In this document: positions 42,522 through 51,963 of the stretch, in pieces
How positions within the stretch are numbered: position 1 is the first letter of the stretch
Layout: the number at the start of each line of letters is the position of its first letter
Origin: Wandonia haliotis
Lineage (GTDB): Bacteria > Bacteroidota > Bacteroidia > Flavobacteriales_D > Crocinitomicaceae
Direction: 5' to 3'
Length of the DNA: 64,000 nt
Assembly: GCF_039523435.1 (NCBI RefSeq)
Contig: NZ_BAAAFH010000001.1
Location: forward strand, 1 to 64,000
The notes under the pieces: model-generated
Databases searched by the model: none
What the model saw: the letters and a program-made list of their open reading frames with translations, nothing else
Told to the model about the DNA's origin: nothing
Program-made: the position numbers and the translations under genes

Positions 42522-43657
42522 ACCTGTTCCCTCGAATAAGAGGGAATTTTTCTCTGTCTCCTTTCCCAATACGGTTCATTTTCCCAACGTTTTTCCATTG
42601 CGTAAAACAGGTTATAGTGTTTTAGGTAATGTAGCCAAATATTTTCTGAGCTTTCATAAAAGGATGTGTAAAACCGGGTCACTTTTTCTCTTTCCGGATC
42701 ACAAATGAAATCTATGGAACAAATTTGTTTTGCTGTTTGAGCAGCCATCACCATTGCATTGTACATTCCCTGAGACGAAAGCGGGTCAAAACACATAGCT
42801 GCATCTCCAATTGCTATCCAATTCTTCCGACCAATATTTTCCAGCCTATTGGTTCCGGCAGCTCTTGTTCCTAAAAAGCGAGGATCAATTATTCCCTTAA
42901 TTTCTAATTGTGACTGAAGAAGCGTATTCGATTGTAATTTCTGTAAAATAAACGCAGTATCTTTCGTTGCTGCTTTATCAAGTAAATCTGCATCTGTATA
43001 AAAAGAAACCAGTATTCTGTCTTTATCCGGAAGCGGACTGCAATACCACCAACCAGATGCTTCGGGAAGAATCGTTGAAACCATTCGATCATCTGTTTTT
43101 TTTACGGTTACGCTGATACAAATTTGCTGATCTTTTTTCACCCTGTTCAAATTCAACTTTTTCCTCAGAACGTTTGTTCTACCCGATGCATCAATCAGAA
43201 ATTTTGCTCTTATTTTTCGTTTCTCATTTCCACTTACATAAACTTCCCAAAAATCTTCTCTTTCATTTAATTTGTGGAGCCTCCCCTCCAGCCATTGAAC
43301 AGGATATTGATTTGTTATCTTCCTCAGCTCTCTCACGAAAGCAGGTTTATCAATACTCCAACCTTCTCCTTCCGGGTTTCTCAGTGCATCGGAATACACT
43401 GGATTTTCACTCCCCCAATACGACTTCACTCCTATTGAAGGAGTGCAAATGGTTGTATCAAGAGCACAAATCTGATTGTAAATCCCTAATTCTTTAAAAA
43501 TTCGTTTACTGGAAGGAACTAACGACTCTCCCCATACCCCAACCTGCTGATCCGGTTTATCAATAATGCAAACAGAGTATTTTTCACAAAGAAACATAGC
43601 CGAAATACATCCGGCTATGCCTCCTCCAATTATAAGAATATCCGTTTCCTCCGTCAT
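42518..43657 (-). CDS. LodB/GoxB-like flavoprotein for quinone cofactor biogenesis
   Basis: A 379-residue FAD-dependent monooxygenase-like protein of the tryptophan-halogenase/LodB group. It carries the N-terminal dinucleotide motif IIGGGIAGCISAMFL, the motif VGVWGESLVPSSKRIF and the FAD motif WIAIGDAAMCFDPLSSQGM. Its ATG directly abuts the stop of the LodA-like gene, so the pair is one operon. LodB and GoxB are required to form the cysteine tryptophylquinone cofactor of LodA and GoxA by Trp hydroxylation (established). The same role is inferred here. Confidence 0.87.
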   Translation of the reverse strand: MTEETDILIIGGGIAGCISAMFLCEKYSVCIIDKPDQQVGVWGESLVPSSKRIFKELGIYNQICALDTTICTPSIGVKSYWGSENPVYSDALRNPEGEGWSIDKPAFVRELRKITNQYPVQWLEGRLHKLNEREDFWEVYVSGNEKRKIRAKFLIDASGRTNVLRKKLNLNRVKKDQQICISVTVKKTDDRMVSTILPEASGWWYCSPLPDKDRILVSFYTDADLLDKAATKDTAFILQKLQSNTLLQSQLEIKGIIDPRFLGTRAAGTNRLENIGRKNWIAIGDAAMCFDPLSSQGMYNAMVMAAQTAKQICSIDFICDPEREKVTRFYTSFYESSENIWLHYLKHYNLFYAMEKRWENEPYWERRQRKIPSYSREQV

Positions 43658-46600
43658 CTATCTTCGTGCATTCAGTTGCTGTCGGAAACGCTCGTGTATG
43701 GTAATCACTTTCTCCCCTGGTTTTACATATGTTTTCTCAGGAAGTTGTTTCACCGGTTCTATAATCTGTTCTGTTATCGCCGTTCCCAGCATTGTTGTTT
43801 GCAGATTAGTATCGGCTTTTACCCAATTCTCACTTAAACTTTTCGTTGTTTCACTTACTGTCTCACTTTTCAACAGAACTTCTTTTTTCCTATCCGAAAG
43901 AATACCAACGATATAGTCGATCATATCCCCGATCTTATCCGTATCATCCTGCAAGAGATTTTCCAGAACAGGCCGGATTCTATCAACAGGTATAGTAATC
44001 CGGAAATGTTCTCTAAATAAATCGTGAATGGCCTGACAAAGATGGCCCAGCGTTTTAGGGTAAGCAACCTGTATTTTCTCCGGTAACTCCGGAACGTCCA
44101 AATCTTCCTGTAAAACGACTCCTACCCGATCAAAACTCGTGACCATCTTATTAATAACCTCTCTGTAATCTGTATATCGTGTCGGATGCCCCGGAAGATC
44201 GGACAACCACTCCTTCCGATATCTGAATTCTTCCATTTTCTGATCTGCGGGTATCTCTTCGTCCATTAACTGCTGGTATTGTGTGTACCCCAGAATATTA
44301 TTCGGAACTCGTGCCGGCCAGAATGTAGGTAAATAGGGATCGTAGGTTGTATCATATCCATCCCTGCAACTGGATGTATCCGTTTGCCATGGAATAGCCA
44401 TCCAACGTGTTATTCCTCCTGCTACCTGTCCCCCAAACGGATTTATGTCTGCCGTAACAATGCTGTAATCAATAGTTGCTCCATAATCAAGATGATCGCT
44501 TATCTTTTGGTTCTTATCGTGTGCAAACCTGAATGGTCCGCGATACATAGCTGGCATACGTACCGGCCACGTCATTTCACAACCCGGGTGAAAAGCATCC
44601 GCTAAACAAAAATCGAGTGCGGCTCTTGTTAACAGATCAGGTTGCTTACTTACCGGATACTCATCTATTGTACGATGTACTGCTTTTTCATCCAGATCAT
44701 TTACAAAATCTCCCTGAACCCATTGCTCCAGAAATCGAAGCTGTAGAGAAGTTAATGTTGTGTGCTGTCTTGGTGATCCCTGAGGGGGTAATTCAATTGC
44801 ATCACCGTACAACCAGGGCCACAAAGCCGGAGATTGTGATCCCGGAAGTTCAAACTGTCTGAACTGGTTATAAAGTGTTCGTCTGAACTCTAAATTAGTC
44901 ATCGACTGATCCGACAACCTCTCTATCCATTCCTCATTTGTAAAGTTAAACGGACCGAGATAACCAAACATTTCTGAGAACCCTCTGTTTACCCATTGCA
45001 AATCTGCCATTCGCATAAAAATCGGCAGAATATCATCCTTTAATGATGGACGCTGCGGACAAGGCAACATCTTTTGCGAAACAGCCAAATCACGCATTAA
45101 GTCCCACATGGTACGAACTGACTTCTGCATCGGAGCATAGTCCGGTGGTCCGCAAATCACCCAGGCAGGCTCAACCTGAAGCTCTTCACCTTTGTAGCTT
45201 ACTGTAGCGGTAACGGGTCCATCCGAAACATCATCATACCATCCTTCATTATTTGCAAAAGTGATAGCAGGTTCTCCGTTTATATTTTCTGATTTCCCCT
45301 TTCCTCCTACAAGATATAATCGGTTGGATTCAGGTTTCACAAACATATCTCCCAAATACACACTTTCATCCAAAAATGTACCCGCAAATGACTCTACATG
45401 TTTTGCTCCGTATTGTAAATCATTTGTTGCCGTGTCAGCGGCTATACAGGAAATAGATTTCTCTCCTCCGTCAATTACCAACGAATCCCTATTCTTTATA
45501 TTCATATTTCTGGGATTTGAAGCCGGATATTCTTTTGCTTCCGGAATATCAAGAGCAATGTTAAAGTCGTACCAGGCTGCTTTTTGATTCGCAAGATGAC
45601 ATGACCATGTAATTTCAACATCATCTACTTCTGCTCCGGTCAATTCTCTTACTGCCTCTCCCTTAGCATTTAATCCATAAATACGAAACTCTGCAGTTTG
45701 TCTTTTTAATCTCCCGTATTTATCCCTGTAAAAATCGTCTCCATTCGGTATTGGATCAGGTACTAATGGTCCCGGATATACCTCATCACTGTTTCCTATT
45801 CGCATAATTCCGATAGGCGGATAAATTGCAGCTCTGACTATACAGTCATCTATATTTTCTGATTTGGCATGGTATGGGCAGGGAGTAGATTCCGGTTCTC
45901 TCATATTCCAACCGTTTGCACTATAGCGTGTTTCAGCACTGTATTTATAGACTTCCCGTCTCGCTTCCGCTAATGTACCGAATGGTAAATTTTGGGTAGG
46001 AACTCTCCAAATATTAAAATTCAGATAATTCCCGAATTCAGGAAGCCCTTTCTGCATCGTATTCTGTTGTGGCAACACAACTTCTGCAATAGGGTAAAAC
46101 GGTTCTTTCCAGGTATGTTGCAAGTCCTCTCCTGCAGCTGCATCATACTCTTTCACCTGAATTTCAAAATGGAATCGATAATCTCCATTCAACAATCGGC
46201 TATGTAGATCTTCGGACAAGTAATTCTTATCCTCAAGAGGGTTTGAGCTTTCAGGATTAACAGGACGAAGACGATACTTCACCATGTATCCATCTCCGAA
46301 TTTAAAAGGAATTATCGCCCAGTAATTCGCTGTCAGGCAACTTCCTTCCGGGTGACTCATTTCTCCCAAAATTACTTTTGTTTCGGGATGTTTTTCAAGA
46401 TAAGTATCCAGATCTCTATCTATCATCGAAGCAGTTGTGAATTGACACATCTGATCCGCATCCTTCACAAAAAATCGATCAATATTCTGGAAAATAAAAT
46501 CGGTATTCGGAGCGGAGAAAAAATCATTATTACTCTCTTCTCCAAACAATTTCATCCCTATTCCGATGGTAGAATTTAAATCTGCCTGATTAGGTGCTAT

Positions 46601-46894
46601 ATCACTGGAAAATCTCAGGATACATTCAAACGAGTTGTCCTTTGATGTATCATAATTAAACACTCCCAAATCCTGTCCTTCGAGAAATTTTAATTCATCC
46701 GGGAGAGGTAACACTGAAAATCTTCCGGTTGCTATACCGTGTTGTTTTCTAAAAACAGCCCTCGGAGCAGGAGGTTTACCATTTGCAATCAATTTTTTCT
46801 GGTTAATGTCTACAAACATTTCCTTTAACCGTTCTATTGATCTTTTACCATCCGGATTCCAACAAGGGAAATCATTCACTGAATCATTTTTCAT
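43658..46894 (-). CDS. Catalase-like domain fused to a LodA/GoxA-like quinoprotein oxidase
   Basis: A 1078-residue fusion. Residues of about 40-330 are a catalase-like domain: His52 in FRKQHGIATGRFSV, RFSSDIAPNQADLN, YWAIIPFKFGDGYMVKYRL, and R312/R313 with Tyr316 in ARREVYKYS as likely heme ligands. Residues of about 350-930 are LodA/GoxA-like (IYPPIGIMRIGNSDEVYPGP, YGRLKRQTAEFRIYG). They include Cys772 in HPGCEMTW and Trp836 in IPWQTD, 64 residues apart, close to the LodA Cys-Trp crosslink spacing. LodA-type enzymes oxidise amino acids and release H2O2. The catalase part could remove it. About 140 C-terminal residues are unassigned. There is no signal peptide. Confidence 0.88.
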   Translation of the reverse strand: MKNDSVNDFPCWNPDGKRSIERLKEMFVDINQKKLIANGKPPAPRAVFRKQHGIATGRFSVLPLPDELKFLEGQDLGVFNYDTSKDNSFECILRFSSDIAPNQADLNSTIGIGMKLFGEESNNDFFSAPNTDFIFQNIDRFFVKDADQMCQFTTASMIDRDLDTYLEKHPETKVILGEMSHPEGSCLTANYWAIIPFKFGDGYMVKYRLRPVNPESSNPLEDKNYLSEDLHSRLLNGDYRFHFEIQVKEYDAAAGEDLQHTWKEPFYPIAEVVLPQQNTMQKGLPEFGNYLNFNIWRVPTQNLPFGTLAEARREVYKYSAETRYSANGWNMREPESTPCPYHAKSENIDDCIVRAAIYPPIGIMRIGNSDEVYPGPLVPDPIPNGDDFYRDKYGRLKRQTAEFRIYGLNAKGEAVRELTGAEVDDVEITWSCHLANQKAAWYDFNIALDIPEAKEYPASNPRNMNIKNRDSLVIDGGEKSISCIAADTATNDLQYGAKHVESFAGTFLDESVYLGDMFVKPESNRLYLVGGKGKSENINGEPAITFANNEGWYDDVSDGPVTATVSYKGEELQVEPAWVICGPPDYAPMQKSVRTMWDLMRDLAVSQKMLPCPQRPSLKDDILPIFMRMADLQWVNRGFSEMFGYLGPFNFTNEEWIERLSDQSMTNLEFRRTLYNQFRQFELPGSQSPALWPWLYGDAIELPPQGSPRQHTTLTSLQLRFLEQWVQGDFVNDLDEKAVHRTIDEYPVSKQPDLLTRAALDFCLADAFHPGCEMTWPVRMPAMYRGPFRFAHDKNQKISDHLDYGATIDYSIVTADINPFGGQVAGGITRWMAIPWQTDTSSCRDGYDTTYDPYLPTFWPARVPNNILGYTQYQQLMDEEIPADQKMEEFRYRKEWLSDLPGHPTRYTDYREVINKMVTSFDRVGVVLQEDLDVPELPEKIQVAYPKTLGHLCQAIHDLFREHFRITIPVDRIRPVLENLLQDDTDKIGDMIDYIVGILSDRKKEVLLKSETVSETTKSLSENWVKADTNLQTTMLGTAITEQIIEPVKQLPEKTYVKPGEKVITIHERFRQQLNARR

Positions 46895-46923
46895 AGTTGT
46901 TTAGTTTAAAAAGATAAGTAGTT

Positions 46924-46931
46924 CAAAATTA
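46924..46931 (-). promoter_or_regulatory. Possible -7 promoter element of the lodA-like operon
   Basis: On the minus strand the sequence reads TAATTTTG, matching TAnnTTTG, 30 bp upstream of the LodA-like ATG. A TTTG lies 15 bp further upstream, closer than the usual 19 bp, so the match is only partial. Confidence 0.35.
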
Positions 46932-47077
46932 GTCCATACTCAATTACAAATGCAATCGAGGAACATCAAAGTAACCCTTTTATTCTCCAAAAAAGAAGAG
47001 GGTTTCTACCTGTTTCAGCAAGTAAAAACACCTGTTTTTATTTAAACGCTTTACTTCTGTAGATCAAGTATATATTT

Positions 47078-49165
47078 CTACTGTCGAATCATTTTTTCCA
47101 CCCAAATTCCTTCTTTTGTATATACCTCTATGGTGTACATTCCCGACGAAAGAATAGAAAGGTCAACTGTAGTACCATCTGACTCTATTATTTTTTTCCC
47201 TTGCATATCTATAACACAGACATGAACTTCTCCTGTTACATTACCAATTGTCACAAGCCCACTAGTCGGATTCGGATATATTGAAATGTTCTTTATCTCC
47301 TCCGAATCCATTAGATCCAATGTTGTTATACTATAACAAGATGAAGTATCCGTACAGCCCTCATTGGTTGTCACAATCACTGCATACGTCCCGTTCTCTT
47401 CAGGAGAAAAAACTGCAGTTACAGCTCCCTCAATAGGAGTATTTCCGTTATCACAATCAATCCATTGATAGGTATTTCCAGAAATTGCTGTTAATGTTGC
47501 TGCTTGTAAAACGACAGTTGTATCAGGCAATGGGTTCTCTGTAATATAAAATTCTTGTGATCTGGCATAACATTCTTCATCTTGTATGGCAACCACAGAG
47601 TAATTACCCGATGAATTGACGTAAATGGTTGTATTGGTAGTATCTCCGTTGCTCCACAAATAATCATATCCTGGCGTTGTTGTAACATTTAACATTGCAC
47701 TATCTCCCTGACAAAATTCCACCTGAGAAGCAACCACAGTTGGTTCGGGCGTATTACACAATCCATATTGGGCAATAAAACCTCTATAATTACCAGTACC
47801 ATCTGTAAATGAAGTGGAGTTATCAAACACGATACGTTCCTTAAAACTCCCTGAAACAATGATATTCCCCCCTTCTCTTGCCAACCTGATATTTCTTCCC
47901 AAAACCCATGCAGCAGGAGCTCCTGAAGAAGGCGGTGGTCCGGTTTCTATGATTTCTTCCCAAATTTTTGTCCCTTCATTGTTATACTTTATAAACAAAC
48001 AATATACATCTCCTCCTAAACATGCTTGATGCCCACCAATCACATACACATTTCCTATTTCATCAACCTCTATCTGCGAATAATAATCGCATTGTGCATA
48101 CTCATACCTATCAATCCAATTGAGATCCCCATTTGAGGCGTTTAATTTTACTATAAAAGCATCTTTATTGTTAGAATTACCATAACTCGTTATTGTTGTT
48201 CCATCAATAGTAAATGATCCTCCATAAAATGATCCAGCCAAAAAAATGTTTCCCCAGGGATCAATACTCATTCCTGAAACATCAACTGTTCCTAAAGTCA
48301 CAACTCCTAAATCTTTTGTCCACAAAACTTCTCCCAACTCATTATATTTAGTCAGAACATGTTCTATTCTTGTATATCTGTATAGATTACTTTGACGATC
48401 CATCCCAAAAAATTCATAACCAAAATCATCAATACCGTTACTAATTACACCTAAACGCTGAATGGTTTGGAGATTTCCTAATGTATCATATACAGCTCGG
48501 AATGCATCTACACCTTGTTCATTATCTGTATTTATTGTATCTCCATTATCAAAAACCAATGTAGGTGTAAAGGTTGCTATCGTATGTATATTATCCTGTT
48601 GATCAAAATAAATTTCAAAATTGTCAGGGGGAATTGTTACAAAACTATTAGGACGAGCAATTGTACGTATCCACTGAGCGGTTCCATCCTGAGCATCCAT
48701 CTGTATCAGAACCAGATCTCCAGCACCAACAGAACCTGACTGGTGAGGAGGAAATGCAATCCCATCCACTATAATATTTTGTTCTCTAAAACACGTAAAT
48801 AAGTATAATCTGCCTTTATGATAAAAGAACTTATTTGGATTAGTGTTAGCATACGTTAGAAAGACAAATGGTATTTCTTTGATCCAAACGCCATTGCCAT
48901 TAGAATCATATTTAATCATAATACATTTACCATTAGCCCCAGCACTTACTGTAGTTCCATTTATAGTCAAAGAGGTTTGGTTTAAAACGCCTAATACATA
49001 TATATTACCCTCACTATCATTTGTTAAAAGACCTACATTCGATGCTCCAGAATTGCCTATTTTTTTTGCCCATGCAAAATCAGGTGTACCCTGAGCCTTT
49101 GCACCTTTTATTGTCAAAACAACAAGCATTGCAAAAAACAAGAATATGTAGTAGTTCTTTTTCAT
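47078..49165 (-). CDS. Secreted SBBP/PKD-like repeat protein with T9SS sorting domain
   Basis: About 695 residues from the preferred ATG at 49165 (MKKNYYIFLFFAMLVVLTIK), which gives a clean signal peptide; an ATG at 49201 would add 12 residues. SBBP-like propeller segments (GTPDFAWAKKIGNSGASNVG; SGMSIDPWGNIFLAGSFYGG; DAFIVKLNASNGDLNWIDRY) occupy about 25-480. PKD/Ig-like spacers follow (CQGDSAMLNVTTTPGYDYLW; NTYQWIDCDNGNTPIEGAV). The C-terminus (ISIYPNPTSGLVTI ... SGMYTIEVYTKE) is a T9SS sorting domain. It resembles the large repeat protein at 25264 without the HYR array. Function is probably surface-related. Confidence 0.88.
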   Translation of the reverse strand: MKKNYYIFLFFAMLVVLTIKGAKAQGTPDFAWAKKIGNSGASNVGLLTNDSEGNIYVLGVLNQTSLTINGTTVSAGANGKCIMIKYDSNGNGVWIKEIPFVFLTYANTNPNKFFYHKGRLYLFTCFREQNIIVDGIAFPPHQSGSVGAGDLVLIQMDAQDGTAQWIRTIARPNSFVTIPPDNFEIYFDQQDNIHTIATFTPTLVFDNGDTINTDNEQGVDAFRAVYDTLGNLQTIQRLGVISNGIDDFGYEFFGMDRQSNLYRYTRIEHVLTKYNELGEVLWTKDLGVVTLGTVDVSGMSIDPWGNIFLAGSFYGGSFTIDGTTITSYGNSNNKDAFIVKLNASNGDLNWIDRYEYAQCDYYSQIEVDEIGNVYVIGGHQACLGGDVYCLFIKYNNEGTKIWEEIIETGPPPSSGAPAAWVLGRNIRLAREGGNIIVSGSFKERIVFDNSTSFTDGTGNYRGFIAQYGLCNTPEPTVVASQVEFCQGDSAMLNVTTTPGYDYLWSNGDTTNTTIYVNSSGNYSVVAIQDEECYARSQEFYITENPLPDTTVVLQAATLTAISGNTYQWIDCDNGNTPIEGAVTAVFSPEENGTYAVIVTTNEGCTDTSSCYSITTLDLMDSEEIKNISIYPNPTSGLVTIGNVTGEVHVCVIDMQGKKIIESDGTTVDLSILSSGMYTIEVYTKEGIWVEKMIRQ

Positions 49166-49212
49166 TGTATTAGTTTGAGAATTTAAATTTACATTTTTCA
49201 CACTATTTTACC

Positions 49213-49255
49213 AAATTAAAAACTATCGCTACTCCAATTAAGCAGCAGCGATAGT
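49213..49255 (-). terminator. Terminator of the 49291 gene
   Basis: ACTATCGCT (49222-49230) pairs with AGCGATAGT (49247-49255) over 9 bp. On the minus strand the hairpin is followed by a T-rich run (49221 down to 49213). It separates the two T9SS genes. Confidence 0.8.
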
Positions 49256-49290
49256 CAATTTTGTCTTCGATCACGTGTTCAAGTAGGTCA

Positions 49291-51672
49291 TTATTTCAGG
49301 ACCTGCACCTTTTCTGCATACGTTCGGTTATCAACAGTAATTAAGATTACATAGGTTCCTTCCTGTATGCGTTTTTCTGATATCTGGTTCGTTCCTTGTT
49401 TCAGACTTCCCTGAGCAACGACAGCCCCCTTCATATCAATAATTTGAAAATCGGCTGACTGTTCTATTCTTTTTCCTATCTCTATGGAAAACTGTCCACT
49501 ATTCGGATTTGGATATAGTCGAATTTTGTCATTCGAAGTAATTCCTATATCGTTATTTCCTCCCAATATCATGGCACTATATGAGCCTCCTCCTGTACAC
49601 AAATTGGTTGTACAACCATTCGTATCCATTACTCGTACACATACACTATCCGGAGGTGTAGATGTTCCATAAAGACTTAACGTAGGAGCTGTATTTGCAT
49701 TTTGTACACCGTCCAGGAACCAGGTATAGCTTGACGCTCCGGGAACCGCAGGGTTTATATAATACAGATCACTTGATGGAAGCGGAACGAGCAATAAACT
49801 TGAACCTGACCCCAGTGAAACAGGTACATTTAGTGTGCTACTTGTCCCACAGGGAGTCTGATGAGCTATATGTAACGTATAATTCGTAGAACTTGCAGCT
49901 CCTGATGTATTTAACGTAATTTGTCCTGTAGAAGGATTAACACTATAGCTCAACAACAAATCAGAAGGAGTTGAACTGACAGTATAGGTTCCGGTAAATG
50001 GTGACGGAGCATTGTTAATTACCACAGATGTAGTACCGTCTATTCCCACATTAAAACATCCAACTGTAGCCGTATCCGGATCTACAGGATTGAAATTGAT
50101 ATTCCAAATTGCCGAATTCACACTGTTACACCCCATACCAGAAGTATCAACACCTGTAGCCGTAATAGCTCCTATGGTTACTCCACTTGGCGTAACAACA
50201 ATTGTTTCTGTAGAACTGCTACCTGTCCATCCGGGAGGCAGGGTCCATTGATAATTCCCCGGAGGGCTTACCGTATAGGTCAGATTACCCGTGGCACCAT
50301 GATTAATACATGTACTTCCTGCAACAATTGTTGGATCATCAGGTCGTACACGCACTGTAAACTGTATCGTATCACTGGGGCATTCGCATGAATACGCCTC
50401 AAGTGTATACACTCCTCCCGGAGTTCCGTTTGGAATGGTAATATCCAAATTCGATTCTGTGTTATTTAGCGCATTAGCTGTCCAACCCGCTGGTAGATTC
50501 CAACAAGTTTGATTCCCTTGAACTCCTACAGGATAGATTTGATAATTATGAGTTGTACTATCATTTACACATGTATCTCCGACAATAGATACCAATGGTG
50601 TTGAGAAACTTCTTCTAATAGTATCTGTAACAGTTACAGAACTACATCCTCCATTTTTCACTTCCAGAGATAAGATACCTCCGTTATAACCAATTCCTGA
50701 AACCGTTGCTCCTCCTGCATTCGGAGTAATCAACCATTGTGGATTATTGGACGACCATTCATAAGTATATCCGGGAACATAAGGAGTAACTCCAACTGCG
50801 AATGATGTTGCAGTCACGTCCAAGCAGCCCGGAGAACTCAATACAGGAGGAGAAGGACTAGCTCCCACTACTGTGGTAATACAGGTTGTATGCATGGCTC
50901 CGGAAACATCTCCATCCCATGGGTTCGCTCTCCCAAAACAACATTGAATGGTGTAAGGAGCATTTAATGTTCCGGGAGCAACAATCGTCACCGAGCTTTT
51001 ATCAGCAGAAGTATAGACCTGATTTACAATTGTATCTCCGTTACTATCTGTAATTGTCCAGTAATAACTATCCAGTCCTATTCCATCGGGTAAATTATCA
51101 CTAGCTATTTGATCTACAGAGTAGGTATAAGTTGAATCTGTTAACCAGCAATCAGGCCCTACAATATTCGGAATTGGATTACTGTAAACTTTGTAAACTT
51201 TAAAATAAATACTATTTGAACATCCATTCAGTGTATCATCGTATGGGATCCGTACTTGCCCGATACTCCTTGCTAAATTTGGATTTACCGATTGTTCAGA
51301 TTGTCTTACATCTTTGTTGTAAGACATTATATCAGCTGATCCTCCAATAGCTGATACAATAGGGTCTCCATAAGGATTCACATTAGGTGCTATTGACAAA
51401 TCTCCCAAAAGATACCAACCATTAGTCGTATTTCCATTAGGATTAATAGTAAATGTCCCTCCAATATATGGATCAGGCATGGTTACAATACCACCATTTC
51501 CAACCACTCCTCCAAAACCCGTTGTACCGCCGACACCGGCAACAACAACATTACATACAGCAGGCACATTGACTGTAGGTTGTGCCAATAACTCGCCGGA
51601 GATAATTAACATCACTCCGGTGAATAAGAACCCCAAAAAGCCTCCTTTTCGGTTTGTTATTATATATTTCAT
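49291..51672 (-). CDS. Secreted PKD/Ig-like repeat protein with T9SS sorting domain
   Basis: A 793-residue exported protein. A signal peptide (about 1-30, ending ELLAQ) precedes several Ig/PKD-like modules with recurring motifs such as YTYSVDQIASDNLPDGIG, YTYEWSSNNPQWLITPNAGG, QTCWNLPAGWTANAL and YQWTLPPGWTGSSSTETIVV. These modules are typical of Bacteroidota adhesin-like surface proteins. The C-terminus (IRLYPNPNSGQFSIEI ... EGTYVILITVDN ... EKVQVLK) is a T9SS sorting domain. No catalytic motif is seen. It has its own terminator, so it is probably monocistronic. Confidence 0.87.
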   Translation of the reverse strand: MKYIITNRKGGFLGFLFTGVMLIISGELLAQPTVNVPAVCNVVVAGVGGTTGFGGVVGNGGIVTMPDPYIGGTFTINPNGNTTNGWYLLGDLSIAPNVNPYGDPIVSAIGGSADIMSYNKDVRQSEQSVNPNLARSIGQVRIPYDDTLNGCSNSIYFKVYKVYSNPIPNIVGPDCWLTDSTYTYSVDQIASDNLPDGIGLDSYYWTITDSNGDTIVNQVYTSADKSSVTIVAPGTLNAPYTIQCCFGRANPWDGDVSGAMHTTCITTVVGASPSPPVLSSPGCLDVTATSFAVGVTPYVPGYTYEWSSNNPQWLITPNAGGATVSGIGYNGGILSLEVKNGGCSSVTVTDTIRRSFSTPLVSIVGDTCVNDSTTHNYQIYPVGVQGNQTCWNLPAGWTANALNNTESNLDITIPNGTPGGVYTLEAYSCECPSDTIQFTVRVRPDDPTIVAGSTCINHGATGNLTYTVSPPGNYQWTLPPGWTGSSSTETIVVTPSGVTIGAITATGVDTSGMGCNSVNSAIWNINFNPVDPDTATVGCFNVGIDGTTSVVINNAPSPFTGTYTVSSTPSDLLLSYSVNPSTGQITLNTSGAASSTNYTLHIAHQTPCGTSSTLNVPVSLGSGSSLLLVPLPSSDLYYINPAVPGASSYTWFLDGVQNANTAPTLSLYGTSTPPDSVCVRVMDTNGCTTNLCTGGGSYSAMILGGNNDIGITSNDKIRLYPNPNSGQFSIEIGKRIEQSADFQIIDMKGAVVAQGSLKQGTNQISEKRIQEGTYVILITVDNRTYAEKVQVLK

Positions 51673-51686
51673 AGTAAAAAATTTGA

Positions 51687-51704
51687 GCCTGTATATCTAC
51701 AGGC
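51687..51704 (-). promoter_or_regulatory. 5' leader hairpin of the 49291 gene
   Basis: GCCTGTA (51687-51693), loop TATC, TACAGGC (51698-51704) forms a perfect 7-bp hairpin 15 nt upstream of the start codon at 51672. It probably lies within the untranslated leader and may affect initiation or mRNA stability. Confidence 0.4.
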
Positions 51705-51919
51705 AGGTTTAATAAAAAATACAAGGTGCATTCTTCTGTAGGTCGAACACGTTTATCTCAAACAGAAGCAATTTAAACTTTTTTTTCGAGCTAAAAAAAT
51801 AAACACCAGATTTTGAACAACTTATATTACACAACTGGCACCTCATGCACCATTCACCACCTGATCCCGCTACAATGGTCGATCTTTTTACTTCACCAGT
51901 CGATTTCTATTTTTATCCA

Positions 51920-51950
51920 TTAGGTTAACGACAAACTATCTGTACCTTTG
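51920..51950 (+). promoter_or_regulatory. Promoter of the MFS transporter gene
   Basis: TACCTTTG (51943-51950) is a perfect TAnnTTTG box. Nineteen bases upstream is TTAG (51920-51923), one mismatch from TTTG. Initiation about 7 nt past the box would give a leader of only about seven nucleotides before the GTG at 51964. Confidence 0.6.
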
Positions 51951-51963
51951 CAAAAAAATTTGC

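Noticed and set aside
43174..46579. Several plus-strand frames opposite the LodA/LodB-like genes
   Set aside because: They overlap long, well-supported genes on the other strand and show no family motifs.
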